Source: Halicephalobus mephisto (taxonomy: Eukaryota; Nematoda; Chromadorea; Rhabditida; Panagrolaimidae). From it: 64,000 bases of DNA. Of this stretch, positions 46,423 through 57,749 are shown one piece after another. Location of the stretch: assembly GCA_009193035.1 (NCBI GenBank), contig SWDT01000063.1:62001-126000 (forward strand), written 5' to 3'. Below the pieces are notes generated by a model, which was not told the DNA's origin, made no database searches, and saw nothing but the letters and a program-made list of their open reading frames with translations. Positions within the stretch are counted from its first letter, which is position 1, and each line of letters starts with the position of its first letter. A program made the position numbers and the translations under genes.

Positions 46423-49400
46423 CTAGCTTTCTTCAATAATTCTGATATAAGGCTCAATCTCCCCACTGAGGACTTGAAGAGCATGAATGGCAGCTCCGGT
46501 CGCTGTGATGATCTCCAGTTGTCCGTCTATGATCATTTTTGCATTTGGAAACTGTTTTTTAATCCATTCTTGAACAAAAGGAATTCTACAAGTTCCTCCG
46601 GCTAAGAAGACAATATCTACGTCAGTGAATGGAGCATATTTTATATCACAATATCCTCTCTGGTTACATCGATCCTTCCTTTGGGATGGGAGTGGATATA
46701 AATTAAATGTAAAATAAAGATCACAATTATTTTTAAAACATGTTTTTAATCCTTTTTCGAACCACTCTTTTGTGAACTCGACCATTCCCCCAAGACGAGG
46801 ATGAATATCCGACAAGTCAAACCTGAAATAAGTGGTTTTCTCATTTCTCATAATATTTGACTCACTCTGTTTTCTCCTCAAAAGAAAGATCATGTTTGAT
46901 CTTCTTCGCTGCTTCCAATGTTCTTAGTTTCACATCACTTCTTAAATTTTTTGGAATTGATTTTTCTAGTTCTTCAATAATTATATTGTCAATAGCCCTT
47001 CCAGAACATTCGGCATCGTAAACTACACTTGATTCTCTAATACTAGTTGCATACATTTTATCCTTATATTCTGAAATTTTATAAACTTTCCAAATACAAG
47101 TACCTCCTCCAATGTCAAAGATAGCGACTTTCATTCCTGGTTCGATCATTTCAGAATACCTTTCATTGGACAAATAATAGAGGAGATCGGCATGGGTCTC
47201 TTCAATGATGTCTATCACTTCTATATTACCCAACTTCGTTCCTTCAATGGTACTAGAGACATAATTGTTAGAATATCTCGGGACAGTAATTACTGCCTTT
47301 CTTATAGAATTCCTATTATTAAATACACCCTGATACTCACTTGCTGCTTCTACCATCCTTTCCAGAAAGATTGCGTTGATCTTTGATAGGGAAAAGTCTT
47401 CCAAACCATGGCAGGTCTGTGATTCCAATCGTGGCTGATCCTCTTTGACATTATACTTGAAAGGCCATATTGACTGCTTTGAGATATTGCTTCGATGACC
47501 TCCTTCACACAGAAGTTTATGGTCGAAAATAACATGATCAGGTTTGGTTCTGAGTCTTCTGACCGCTGCTTTTCCAATAATCGGTTTCTCTTCATCAAAT
47601 GAGACTACAGATTCTGTCCAGAGGTCTCCAGGAGAAGAGTTGTCAAATGGAATAACATGGATTTCTCTGTTTCCAGAAACAGCCAGAACAGACCTGGTTG
47701 ATCCGAGGTCAATTCCCATAATGTCCTTTCTCAGTTCATATTCTTCAACTAGTTTTGGAATATAAATAAAATGGCGATCTTCAATGGTGTAGGTTCTAGG
47801 ACTGCTTTTATCAGAATCTTCAATTTTAACTAAGATGGGAGCTTCTGGATCAGAAATTAAATGTCTGGCAAGGAGTAGTAACTTATCATCACTTTCTGCC
47901 CATTGAATAAAATTGATACTTTTGAAACCATATTTGTCCAATTCAGAATCATACAGTTTATTAACATTTTCCCGACTATCATAAAAAACAACATGGACTT
48001 GGTTCATTCTGAGACCGAACATCCTTTCGACGTACTCGAAATCAATGCGTTGATTGAATCCATGTATTCTTTCATCCTGCTCTTTCCATGTCACTCTTCC
48101 TCCGGCAGCTGTTGTGCATTCATATAAAGTAATCCAATAGTTATCAAACCCAATAATCAACTCCTTAACAGAGTATTCAACTTTTTCTTCCAAAGAACAA
48201 TTAAAATCTAATTCCTCTTTTGTAGCGAGATGGACTAGATTACCATATTTCTTGAAATCTTCTTTTTTGAAATAACCATCTTTATTATCTATAGCAATAA
48301 CCCCAATATCATTTCCATGCTTTGTAATTAGCTCAGTAATAATGTTATGGATGGATTTGCCTTTAGATTGGGAATACTCGGAGATATTTCTGCTTGTGAC
48401 AGTATAAATATCAATTTTAAACTCATCAGAATTTCTAGTAATGTTACACGCAATTGGGTGTTCAAAGAACTTAATATAAGGCTCAATCTCCCCACTGAGG
48501 ACTTGAAGAGCGTGAATGGCAGCTCCAGTGGCTGTGATGATCTCCAGTTGTCCGTCTATGACTGATTTTGCTTTAGGGAATAGTTTTTTAATCCATTCTT
48601 GAACAAACGGAATTCTACAGGTTCCTCCAGCTAAGAAGACAATATCTACGTCATTGAATGGGGCATATTGTATATAACAACCTCCTCTCCGGCTACATCG
48701 ATCCTTCCTTTGAGTTGGGAGCGGAAGTAATTCAAATCCATAATAAAAATAATCATTTTCAAAAATAACTTTTAATATGAATCGATTATAACGATAATAA
48801 TCATTTTCAAAAATATTTTTTAATGTAAATGTATCATAACGACAAAAGTAATTTCCAAAACGTGTTTTTAATTTCCTTTCAAACCACTCTTTTGTGAACT
48901 CGACCATTCCCCCAAGACGAGGATGAATATCCGACAAATCAAGCCTGAAATAAGTGGTTTTCTCATTTCTCATAATATTTGACTCACTCTGTTTTCTCCT
49001 CAAAAGAAAGCTCTTGTTTGATCTTCTTCGCTGCTTCCAATGTTCTTAGTTTCACATTACTTCTTAAATCCTCTGGAATTGATTTTTCTAGTTCTTCAAT
49101 AATTATATTGTCAATAGCCCTTCCAGAACATTCGGCATCATAATCTGAATCTGATTCTCTGATACAATTTGCATACATTTTACCCTTATATTCTGAAATT
49201 TTATAAACTTTCCAAATACAAGTACCTCCTCCAATGTCAAAGATAGCGACTTTCATTCCTGGTTCGATCATTTCAGAATACCTTTCATTGGACAAATAAT
49301 AGAGGAGATCGGCATGGGTCTCTTCAATGATGTCTATCACTTCTATATTAGCCAACTTCGCTCCTTCAATGGTACTAGAAATAAGAGGATCTGAGGTAAA

Positions 49401-50654
49401 CCCGCTATACTCGTTGTATGTGTAATATCTCGGGACAGTGATGACTGCCTTTCTTACAGAATTTCCATTATTAAATACATCCTGATATTCACTTGCTGCT
49501 TTTTCCATCCGTTCTAAGAAGATTTTGTTGACCTCTGCGAGGGAAAAATCTTTTGAACCTTGGCAGGTCTGTGATCCTAAATGTGGCTGATCTTCTTTGA
49601 GATTGTACTTGAAAGGCCATATTGATTGTTCTGATATTTTCTCTCGATGACCTCCATTACACAGAAGTTTATGGTCAAAAATGACATGGTCAGGTTTGGT
49701 TCTGAGTCTAGTGACCGCTGCTTTTCCAATAATCGGTTTCTCTTCATCAAATGAGACAACAGATTCTGTCCAGAGGTCTCCAGGAGAAGAGTTGTCGATT
49801 GGAATAACATGGATTTGTCTGTTTCTAGAGACAGCCAGGACAGATCTGGTTGATCCGAGGTCAATTCCCATGATATCCGTTCTTGGTTTGTATTCTTTGA
49901 CTAATTTTGGAATGTGGATAAAATTACGATCTTCAATGATGTAAGTTTCAGGGATGCTTATTTTATTAAATTTATGAATATTAACTAAGACAGAAACTTC
50001 TGGATCAGAAATTAAATGCCTGGCAAAGAGTAGTGACTCATCATCATTCCATGCCGATTGAATAAAATTGATACTTTTGAAACCATATTTGTCCAACTCA
50101 AAACCATATAATTTATTAACCTTCTCTCGGCTATTATAAAAAACAGCATGAACTTGGTTCATTCTGAGACCGAACATCCTTTCGATATACTCGAAATCAA
50201 TACGTTCATTGAATCCATGTTCTCTTCTATCCAGCTTTTTCCACGTCACTCTCCCTTCGACAGCTGTTGTGCACTGATATAAAATAATCACTTTGTTATG
50301 AAATCCAATAATCAACTCCCCAACAGAGTATTCAACTTTTTCTTCCAAAGAACGATTAAAATCTAATTCCTCTTTTGTAGCGAGATGGACTAGATTACCA
50401 TATTTCTTGAAATCTTCTTTTTTGAAATAACCATCTTTATTATTTATAGCAATAATCCCAATATCATTTCCATACTTTCTAATTAGCTCATCAATAATTT
50501 CATCGATGGATTTGTCTTGAGGCCGGGAATAATCAAATTCTGCTTTTGTTTTTACATTATAAGTTCTGATTTTAAATCTATCATACAATTTAGTAATACC
50601 ACAAGCAATCGACTTTTTTTCGGAGCGAGCAACTGTAGACGACGACTGTCCCAT
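46423..50654 (-). CDS. Hsp70-like protein with two tandem [novel domain + ATPase domain] modules, 1,381 aa
   Basis: Three exons on the minus strand: 50654-48988, 48944-46866, 46822-46423. Module A (about residues 1-717) and module B (718-1381) each have an unrecognised 240-residue domain (GNDIGIIAINNKDGYF, VHLATKEELDFN, FEYIERMFGLRMNQVH) followed by an Hsp70-type nucleotide-binding domain: phosphate-1 MGIDLGSTRSVLAVS, the Lys segment VIFDHKLLC, AVITVPRY, phosphate-2 VAIFDIGGGTCIWKV, and the adenosine motif FLAGGTCRIPFVQ. The main catalytic Asp, Lys, Glu and Thr look conserved. No Hsp70 substrate-binding domain follows either copy; the protein stops just after the ATPase lobe. Each module has a 43-nt intron at the same place. 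The N terminus MGQSSS fits N-myristoylation. Function unknown; more like atypical Hsp70 relatives (HSPA12/HSPA13-like) than a chaperone. Confidence 0.82.
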
Positions 50655-52419
50655 CGAATATCAATAAAATGACTGTTGACAACATCCTAATAATACGATT
50701 TTACTCAGTGATGGAACCTCTTCCATTCTTCTTTCTTCTGATTAGACTCCGTGTGTCCATCAGTATTTTATCTACAACTTAGAGACTAAGATGTGAACAA
50801 ACTTTATTGATTATAATTTCCGATATTCAATCTGGAAATATCAAATTGTTATAATTGAAGTCCATAAAATGCTCTTAAAACGTAAAAAAACTGAAGAAAA
50901 CAAAATCAAATACAGACCAGTAAAATGCTCTTTGAACTGAATTCTGCAAGGTTAATCTCGAAACTAAATTTTATTCACACCTTTGTGCTCTGAATTTACT
51001 CCACCACAGATGAATAACATTTCAAAGAGCAGAAACATTTACAGAAATCAACTTCATTGTCATTTGAATCAAACTATCAAGAACAATACTATCATCAATA
51101 ATCAATATTAATATGAATAAGAAACAAATTAGATTTCAAACTCGAGTGTCAAATTCCCTGATATTTGACCAGATTTGTGGAAGATATTGTAGAATTGATG
51201 ACATACTCAATTTCAGCCTTCATTCATTCACTGTAGTTGACTACTTTCTCACAGTTCATACTTTTCCAAAGAGACTAGAGAATATAACAATATCTTCTTG
51301 TTCCTTGCCCAATTTAAAGATGAATCAAGAGACATCAAACTCAAAGGATTCCAGATTACCAGACTTTTTATTCCCAAATTCTAGAATTTTAATAATGTTC
51401 TTATCATCGTGAAATGTATCCATTTCTGAGAAAATTAAATTGAATTTTCCGAAAGATTGAAAGCCAAACCTGAAAATCAATAGTTAAACCATGCTTTGTC
51501 ATTATAAAAACCATATATGAGGTTTTTACAAATTGTCTCTATGTGGATTTCTAGAAGCTTTTAGAAATTAAATTAACCTGTGACAAATTCTTTACTGATA
51601 TGTGAGGCATATGTTGATAAATCTTACCTCGTACCTATCTTTTAAAAATCCCGCTTTTGGATACTACATCCGAAATTCCAAGTTGTAAGTGATCTCGCTG
51701 ATAAGATAACGATAGGTGGATATTTTGGAAGTTTATGGGAGTTTTTTCTTTGCTTTCAAAAAGTATATCAGACTTCCCAATATTCACTGTTGTCAAAAAT
51801 AAGCCCGAAATCAAGGAGTTTTTTGTAATTCGATTCTAGAAAGAGACTTACATAACACTAAATTGCTCACGGTGAATTTAATGAGCAACCAAGAAACCTA
51901 CTGGAGATGGGATATAAGTCGATGACAAGTTATAATTCATATAAATAACCAGCGTTACAGAGCTAACAACCAACATCATTGTCAAAAGGAAATCTCAATC
52001 GATCCATTTGTTTAGATTTATAATGATTAATCCCACTGTCTTCCACAAGAGAAGAATTTCTTCTTCAAAAATTAAAATTCCCTCAATTAAAAAAGTTTAA
52101 TTAGCTTTTAAAATTCCACCATCGATTATTATTTTTATCATGTTTCATTGAATTAAATTTTATAAAAAAACCAAATTTGTATAGAAAAAATTCACTTTCC
52201 TTTATTGATTTTTATAATGTTATTATTCCAAATTTATTAGGATCTTTATTGCTCCTACTTTGTGTTTTTAAGGGCCAAAATTATTGATTCCAAAAATCCA
52301 AAACTATTTGCTGTTAAAGATTGCCATAAGTGTAGTATTACTAGAAACTAGGGCCGACCCGCAAGTCAGACTACTGGAACATCACTACTTGACACAAAAT
52401 CCGCCTCATCCAGACGGAT
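50655..52419. other. Intergenic DNA upstream of the Hsp70-like gene and downstream of MFSD6
   Basis: 50655-50780 should contain the Hsp70-like promoter; I see no convincing heat-shock element array. A plus-strand open stretch at 51113-51412 lacks motifs or splice context. Near 51945 there is tataaataacc followed by a short mixed-composition stretch, which could be an orphan core promoter. MFSD6 3' UTR lies at 52200-52419. Confidence 0.4.
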
Positions 52420-55068
52420 TTACTCATAGGGATTGCTAACATAGCGATCGTAAGCATCATCTTGAGGATCTGGACCGATGGTGCCGTAGTTGGTGTTGAC
52501 GACGGAAGTCTGGTTAAAAGCGTCAGTGAGCTTACTCTCGGGGTTCCCCATGGGCATGCCCTGGGGGGCTGTAATTGTTTTTCGTTATTAATGCGTCGAA
52601 CGATGAATAAGCGAAAAACCATTACCGAAAGTGATATCATCGTCGTCAAAGTTGTGTCCGTACTTGATTCCATCGTACTTCAGCATCCGATTGACTCCGT
52701 AATTAGCTCCCAGGACACAAGCATTGACAAGAGCGAGAATTGCGAACATTCCTCGAGCTCCGATGCTCGTGATGATCACTCCACCAAGCATGGCTCCTAA
52801 ACCACGTCCAATGCCGTGGTAGAGGATTTGAAGAATCCGCTGAGTCGTTCCTCTCAAGTGAGGAGGTGAAACCAATGATACATAAGAAGTGGCAGTGGTC
52901 CAAACAATTGCGAGCACCATTCCCTGAACAGCTTGTAACGGTAGAATCATCCATGGGTTGGATAGCCAGCTGATGAGTAGAAATCGGACGACATTGGCTC
53001 CAAGACAGATGTACATTGTCTGAAATTGACGTTTCACATATCAATTTTTAAAATCATTCTGTTTTTTTTATATTAAAAAGTGAAAATCGTGTAAGTAGAA
53101 AGTGAGTGCAAAATTAACTTACTTTAGTATATCCATATTTGTTGATGATGGTAAAGGTGTAGAAGAACGTAGCGATTTCTGCTCCGTGGTTGACTACAGA
53201 AGCGACACCGAAGAGAACAGGAGATCCTCCGAGATCCTGGAGGTACCAATAAAGGAAAGCGAAAACATTCCCGGCTCCGAAACCAATACAGACGACTCCA
53301 AGGATGTAGAGTAGGAAATGAACGTTCATCATGGCTTTGAGAGCTGCTCTTATCTCGTTCTGCTCAGTTCTTGCCTCATTTGTTCTGAGTTGCTTTCCTC
53401 GAGCTTTCTCAGCTATGGCTGGATCCACTTCATTGATTTGGGTGTCCATCACGAGACCTCCAACGGTATCTGGACGATGTTGTTCGTGAGCTTGTCCGAA
53501 CCTCAACTGCGTAGCCACAAGCATCGAAGCCGCGGCCAGGATGGTACACGTTATAAAACAGAGGATGTAATTTTTCTCTGTCGTGTTTGTTGTTGGACAA
53601 GGATGATTACGGAAAGTATCTGAATAATCCAAACCTATGCCGATGATGAACATGGCTAAACCCCATCCCATGGATCCAAAAAGTCGAATTCGACCAAATT
53701 CTCGAGGTTGATCAGAAACTAAATTCAGAATACATCCATCCGCCAGAGGCAAAGCCGGAGAACTGAAGAATTCCCCCAGAGCTATCAACAGAAGCAAAAG
53801 CATGAACGCTTGTTGGACAGCGGGTTCTCGATAGACCCGGGTACTGTGAGGGGGACTAACAAGAACCCCGTATATTTCCTCATTGTAGTTGCAGACTTTG
53901 TCACTTGTGATGTACTGTGGAGCTTGGCCGATGGCTAGATCACCTTCATCGTCATAAGAAGACAGGTCAATGATGGTATCAATGATTTCTAAAAAATTAG
54001 TAAAAGTACAAATTTTTGAATTTTAAAAATAATATATTTCTTTAAAATCTGTGAATTTGCATTCAGTAAAAAATGAGTTTAGTGAGAGTGGAAAAAACAG
54101 TAAGTCAGGAAATTCGCTGCAGAAACCAATTTATTTTTAAATTTTAAAAATTAATTTCAAATAATTTTATAAGAATTTTTATTTTTAATTTTTAAAGCCC
54201 CATGTAAAATAAATGAAAATAAAAGAAAAACAAATCAGACAATATCGTTCCAGGAATCAATTAGTTTTTTAAAACTTTTTAATATTTATTTTTTAAATTT
54301 GTTTTAAATAAAATTTTAAAATTTTTATGATATGATTTTCTGAATATTTTGAACTTCCAAACTGAACAAATGAGAGTGGAAGAAAATAAATCAGATAATC
54401 CATGTCCAAATTGACTCATCATTTTTTTTGTTTAATTTCTAAAAATCCCGAACATTTGTACGGAGATACTCTTTTAGTAATTTCTACTTTTTAAACAGTA
54501 ATTTGTGTAAAAACAACTAACTATTGCCAGTAGTGTCACGCTTCCTTCTTCCGAAACCGGTTGCTTCCTTCAGGTACCCTAAAGCCCCGCCTCGGACGAT
54601 TTTATCCGCCGGGACAAGTAGCTTACATTCTCCTCCAGTATCATTTTTATCCAGAACAACACAATAAGGAGTTATTGGTTGAACGAATCCAATTGCCAAA
54701 GTTGAAACGATAAATGCACCAAGTGAAAACAAAAGCAGCAATTTTCCTAGAAAAGTAAAATATTATTCAGAAAAAAACGGAAATTTACCTTTTCTAAAAC
54801 GCTCAGCAAATACTCCCCAAAATGGTCCTGCAACAAATTCTACGAGTGGTCGACAACCTAACAAAACTCCTGCTTGAGCTGCCGTCATTCCTAGTTGTTT
54901 GAAGTACACTGCTAACAATGGAAACAAACTACCGAAACTAGCATAATACAGTAAGTAGAACAATCTAGCCATAAAGAGATCTCTCGGGAAATCCCTACCA
55001 AAAACGTGGATTGACCGACCATCACTGGTACCGGCACCCACGGAATCCATCGTCATCATGTTTTCCAT
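52420..55068 (-). CDS. mfsd-6: MFSD6-type major facilitator superfamily transporter, 637 aa
   Basis: Five exons on the minus strand: 55068-54789, 54746-54522, 53988-53123, 53019-52626, 52568-52420. The N-terminal half (LFYLLYYASFGSLFPLLAVY, KQLGMTAAQAGVLLGCRPLV, GPFWGVFAERFRKGK) is the MFSD6 signature. A long, charged, Cys-containing extramembrane segment follows (residues about 125-215), then RIRLFGSMGWGLAMFIIGIG and further helices to NACVLGANYG. The hydrophilic C terminus ends DAYDRYVSNPYE. Family length and the large loop between early helices agree with MFSD6. Substrate unknown; the C. elegans orthologue has been linked to neuromuscular transmission (from memory). An acceptor-like cattacag lies 16 bp upstream of the chosen ATG. 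Codons are more balanced than in rbc-1. Confidence 0.88.
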
Positions 55069-57014
55069 CTCAATCAAAGAATTCTGTAATGAAAACTACA
55101 GACAAATCTCTGAAATCACATCATGAATTAAATTCTGACATAAATTATCGAATTATTTCGGTATTTACATAATTACAGTTTTAGAAAATTTATGAGTTTT
55201 CAGAATCCAGTGCCAGATTTTGGAAAATCAGAATTTAGGAAAAAATTTATAGGAGTTTTCTAGAATCTCAGAAAGATTTTTGGGACTCTAGAATTTAAAA
55301 AAAATTTCTAGGATTTTTCAGAATCTAGCAGAAAGTTCTGAAAACTTCTAGAGTCCTGTGGAAGCTTCTGGAGTCTTTTGGAATCTACGAAAACTTTTGA
55401 GTTTCTATAAAATTCCATATTTTTAGAATTTCTCAGAACCACTAGAAAGTTTGAGAATCTCATGAAAGCTCCTGGACTTTTCCAGAATTTCGTGGGAATT
55501 TTTAGAACCTTTTGAAATTTAAGAAAACTTTTAAAATCATCTAAACTTTAAAATTTCGAAATTAAAAAAATTTAAAAATTCATACTGAGATCATTTTATT
55601 TATGTCTACTTCTAATTTTTTGACTACTAGGATTACAAATGTAAAAAATAAAAATTTTTCAATAAATCAATGAACAAACTAGGCAGCATTTTTTATCGGA
55701 TTTCGTTGGACGTGCCGGCGTTTCTAACGACGCTGGCACAAACGGAAATCGATCAAAAAATTTTTTAAATTTTAAATAAAAAATTTGGATTTTAAAATGG
55801 GAACGAATAAAGGATAATACTAAAAGCAAAGCCGAAAACCTTGAATGGCAAAAAAGGCAACAACGAGAAAAGCTGCGAGAAAAACGAGCTGTCCGCCCTG
55901 AGGCGTTTAGGGCAGCCAACAAGACTCCTATGGCATTGGAAGCCAGTTAAGCAAAAATAGTAGCAGAGGAAGGCACTATTTTTTTGTTCGCCGTGTAGAC
56001 TAGTCTCTAGCAATTCTTGAAGCTTGGTGAAGAATTGCATAAAACCCAAGTTAGGAGATTTTCCATGCTCCAGTGAATAAAACTTTTTTATTAATTGTGT
56101 GGATTTAACAACATGTAAAAATCGTTGCAGATTAGATTCATCGTTCAATTATTATAGAATCGTAACAATATTCAAATCCTGATTAGAAAACGATTTCGAA
56201 ATATTTTGTGATGAAATCATTAAAGTAAAAATCGAAAAAATTAGAATAGCAAATTTTAAATAAATCTGAAAATACAATAATAAAAACTAACATTATTCTG
56301 TTATAAAAAAAAGACGGATGTTGTTTTGGAGTTGTCTCAACACACATTTTTCAAATTGCATTGAATAATAGTTGAAAAAGCACAGATAAATTTTATTACA
56401 AAATAACTCACATAAATTTCTATATTTGTTAGAAACTTTTAGAAATATTGACTTTCAATATTTATTCAAAGTCTCCACTGAATTCTAGAAAGTTTTAACA
56501 GCTTCTATGAGATTTCTTTGAAATTCATGGAAGTTTTTGAATCTTTTATTAGATTCTAGAAACCTTTATAGATTTTTCAAAGAGCTTCAGAATCCTGTTA
56601 GATTTGAGATGCCTCTATGAGATCTTCGAAATTATTGCATTTGTCCTTTAGATTCAGGGAATTACAATAAATTCTAGTAATAAACAAACTATACTTGTTG
56701 TTGAAAGTTAGTTCCATAATTGGATTCAGATTCGCATCTATAATATACTCTTTAACGTTAAATTAAGATTTCTAACGACAACGCAGTTCCAATTTAATGT
56801 ATTATCGTAAAATAATCTAATTAGGAGAAGTTCTGTTACAACTGACAGATCAAAGCAATCCAAAAAATGTACTTTGTACTGTCATCATAAGCGTCGAACA
56901 AAGCAAGAAAATGTAATATTACTATATATTGGAATTAACAGAAAATACTCGAATCACAATAATCAATTTGATACAGGTTTGCTAGAAATGTACAAATTAA
57001 CTTGAGATTAATTG
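55069..57014. other. Intergenic DNA upstream of MFSD6
   Basis: 55200-55560 is low-complexity ttctagaatctt-type sequence. 55660-56150 is a less AT-rich block with overlapping minus-strand frames (see separate entry). 56300-57000 has AT-rich filler. No RNA gene was recognised. Confidence 0.4.
55792..56148 (-). CDS. Uncertain minus-strand open frame, 118 codons
   Basis: It starts MNDESNLQRFLHVVKSTQLI and continues FYSLEHGKSPNLGFMQFFTK, with fairly balanced codons for the first 75 codons before turning hydrophobic. A second frame overlaps its end on the same strand (to 55659). No domain recognised. It might be a divergent small gene, a relic of a mobile element, or chance. No splice partners identified. 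Confidence 0.3.
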   Translation of the reverse strand: MNDESNLQRFLHVVKSTQLIKKFYSLEHGKSPNLGFMQFFTKLQELLETSLHGEQKNSAFLCYYFCLTGFQCHRSLVGCPKRLRADSSFFSQLFSLLPFLPFKVFGFAFSIILYSFPF

Positions 57015-57749
57015 TTACATAAGTATCTGCTCTAGAGTTATTAGTAAATATGATACAATTGCAATTGCAACGAACAGAAGAAGTCGTAGGCCGTTAAGTT
57101 GTTGTGATGCCTGAAAATGACAAACTCTTATTTTTAGGAATTATCTAGAAATAACAAATTTCGGTTTTGAGTTTTAAAATATGACAAATCCCAATATTTT
57201 TTATCCAAAAAAGGAAAAAATTTTAATTTTTAAAAGTTTTTCAATAACAGTTTTTACTTTTTGAACATTATTCTAAATATCTGAGATAGAGAAATTTGTC
57301 CTATATAAATGTCGAAATATCAACTTCTGACCTATTGAAAGACGTTTTCTGAGTCACTGGAGATAATCCAAGTCTTCTGAATATAACTCTGAACTTCTAC
57401 AGCTTCGATAGAACCATTTTCCATAATTTCTCCTGAAACTTCATATTTACTGAAATAATACTATTTTGGAAGTTGATTGCAAATTAAATCAAATTTTTAA
57501 TTGAAAACAAAATAGAAAGATGAACTAATAGTAGCGTACGAACCAACCTGGACAAGACAATCCCAAACTGCTTCACATGAAATCCTATTGTGAGTAGCGA
57601 GAATAAATCTAATTCAACATATACGATTAGAAAGTTACATACGATAATATATACTAATATTTACTCTTTGAGGAACCACTCGGTAAAAGTGATCCAACTA
57701 AAGCTAGATCATTTTGGCAAATATTTAGTTTAACGAATTCTGTATTCAT
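57015..57749 (-). CDS. Small protein with C-terminal membrane anchor, 107 aa
   Basis: Four short exons on the minus strand: 57749-57665, 57584-57548, 57449-57344, 57110-57015; lengths total 324 nt with one open frame. The product starts MNTEFVKLNICQNDLALVGS, continues FHVKQFGIVLSSKYEVSGEI and VEVQSYIQKTWIISSDSEN, and ends in a hydrophobic segment (GLRLLLFVAIAIVSYLLI) just before the stop, which suits a tail-anchored or single-pass membrane protein. The soluble part has the alternating pattern of a small beta-rich domain. I do not recognise the family. The exon 3 donor (GAAAAC|gtcttt) is non-ideal; a nearby gtcag donor would place a stop first and give a shorter, anchorless product. Exons are too short for simple ORF searches to find. 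Confidence 0.6.

Noticed and set aside
47192..48565. Plus-strand frames across the Hsp70-like gene
   Set aside because: Antisense shadows; the minus-strand frame contains all ATPase motifs.
50655..50800. Possible heat-shock element before the Hsp70-like gene (ttccattcttctttcttctg)
   Set aside because: The TTC blocks are not arranged as alternating inverted nGAAn units, so no heat-shock control can be claimed.
51113..51412. 99-codon plus-strand frame between the Hsp70-like and MFSD6 genes
   Set aside because: No signal peptide, domain or splice logic; composition is not clearly coding.
53102..53623. Plus-strand frames opposite MFSD6
   Set aside because: Antisense shadows of the transporter exon.
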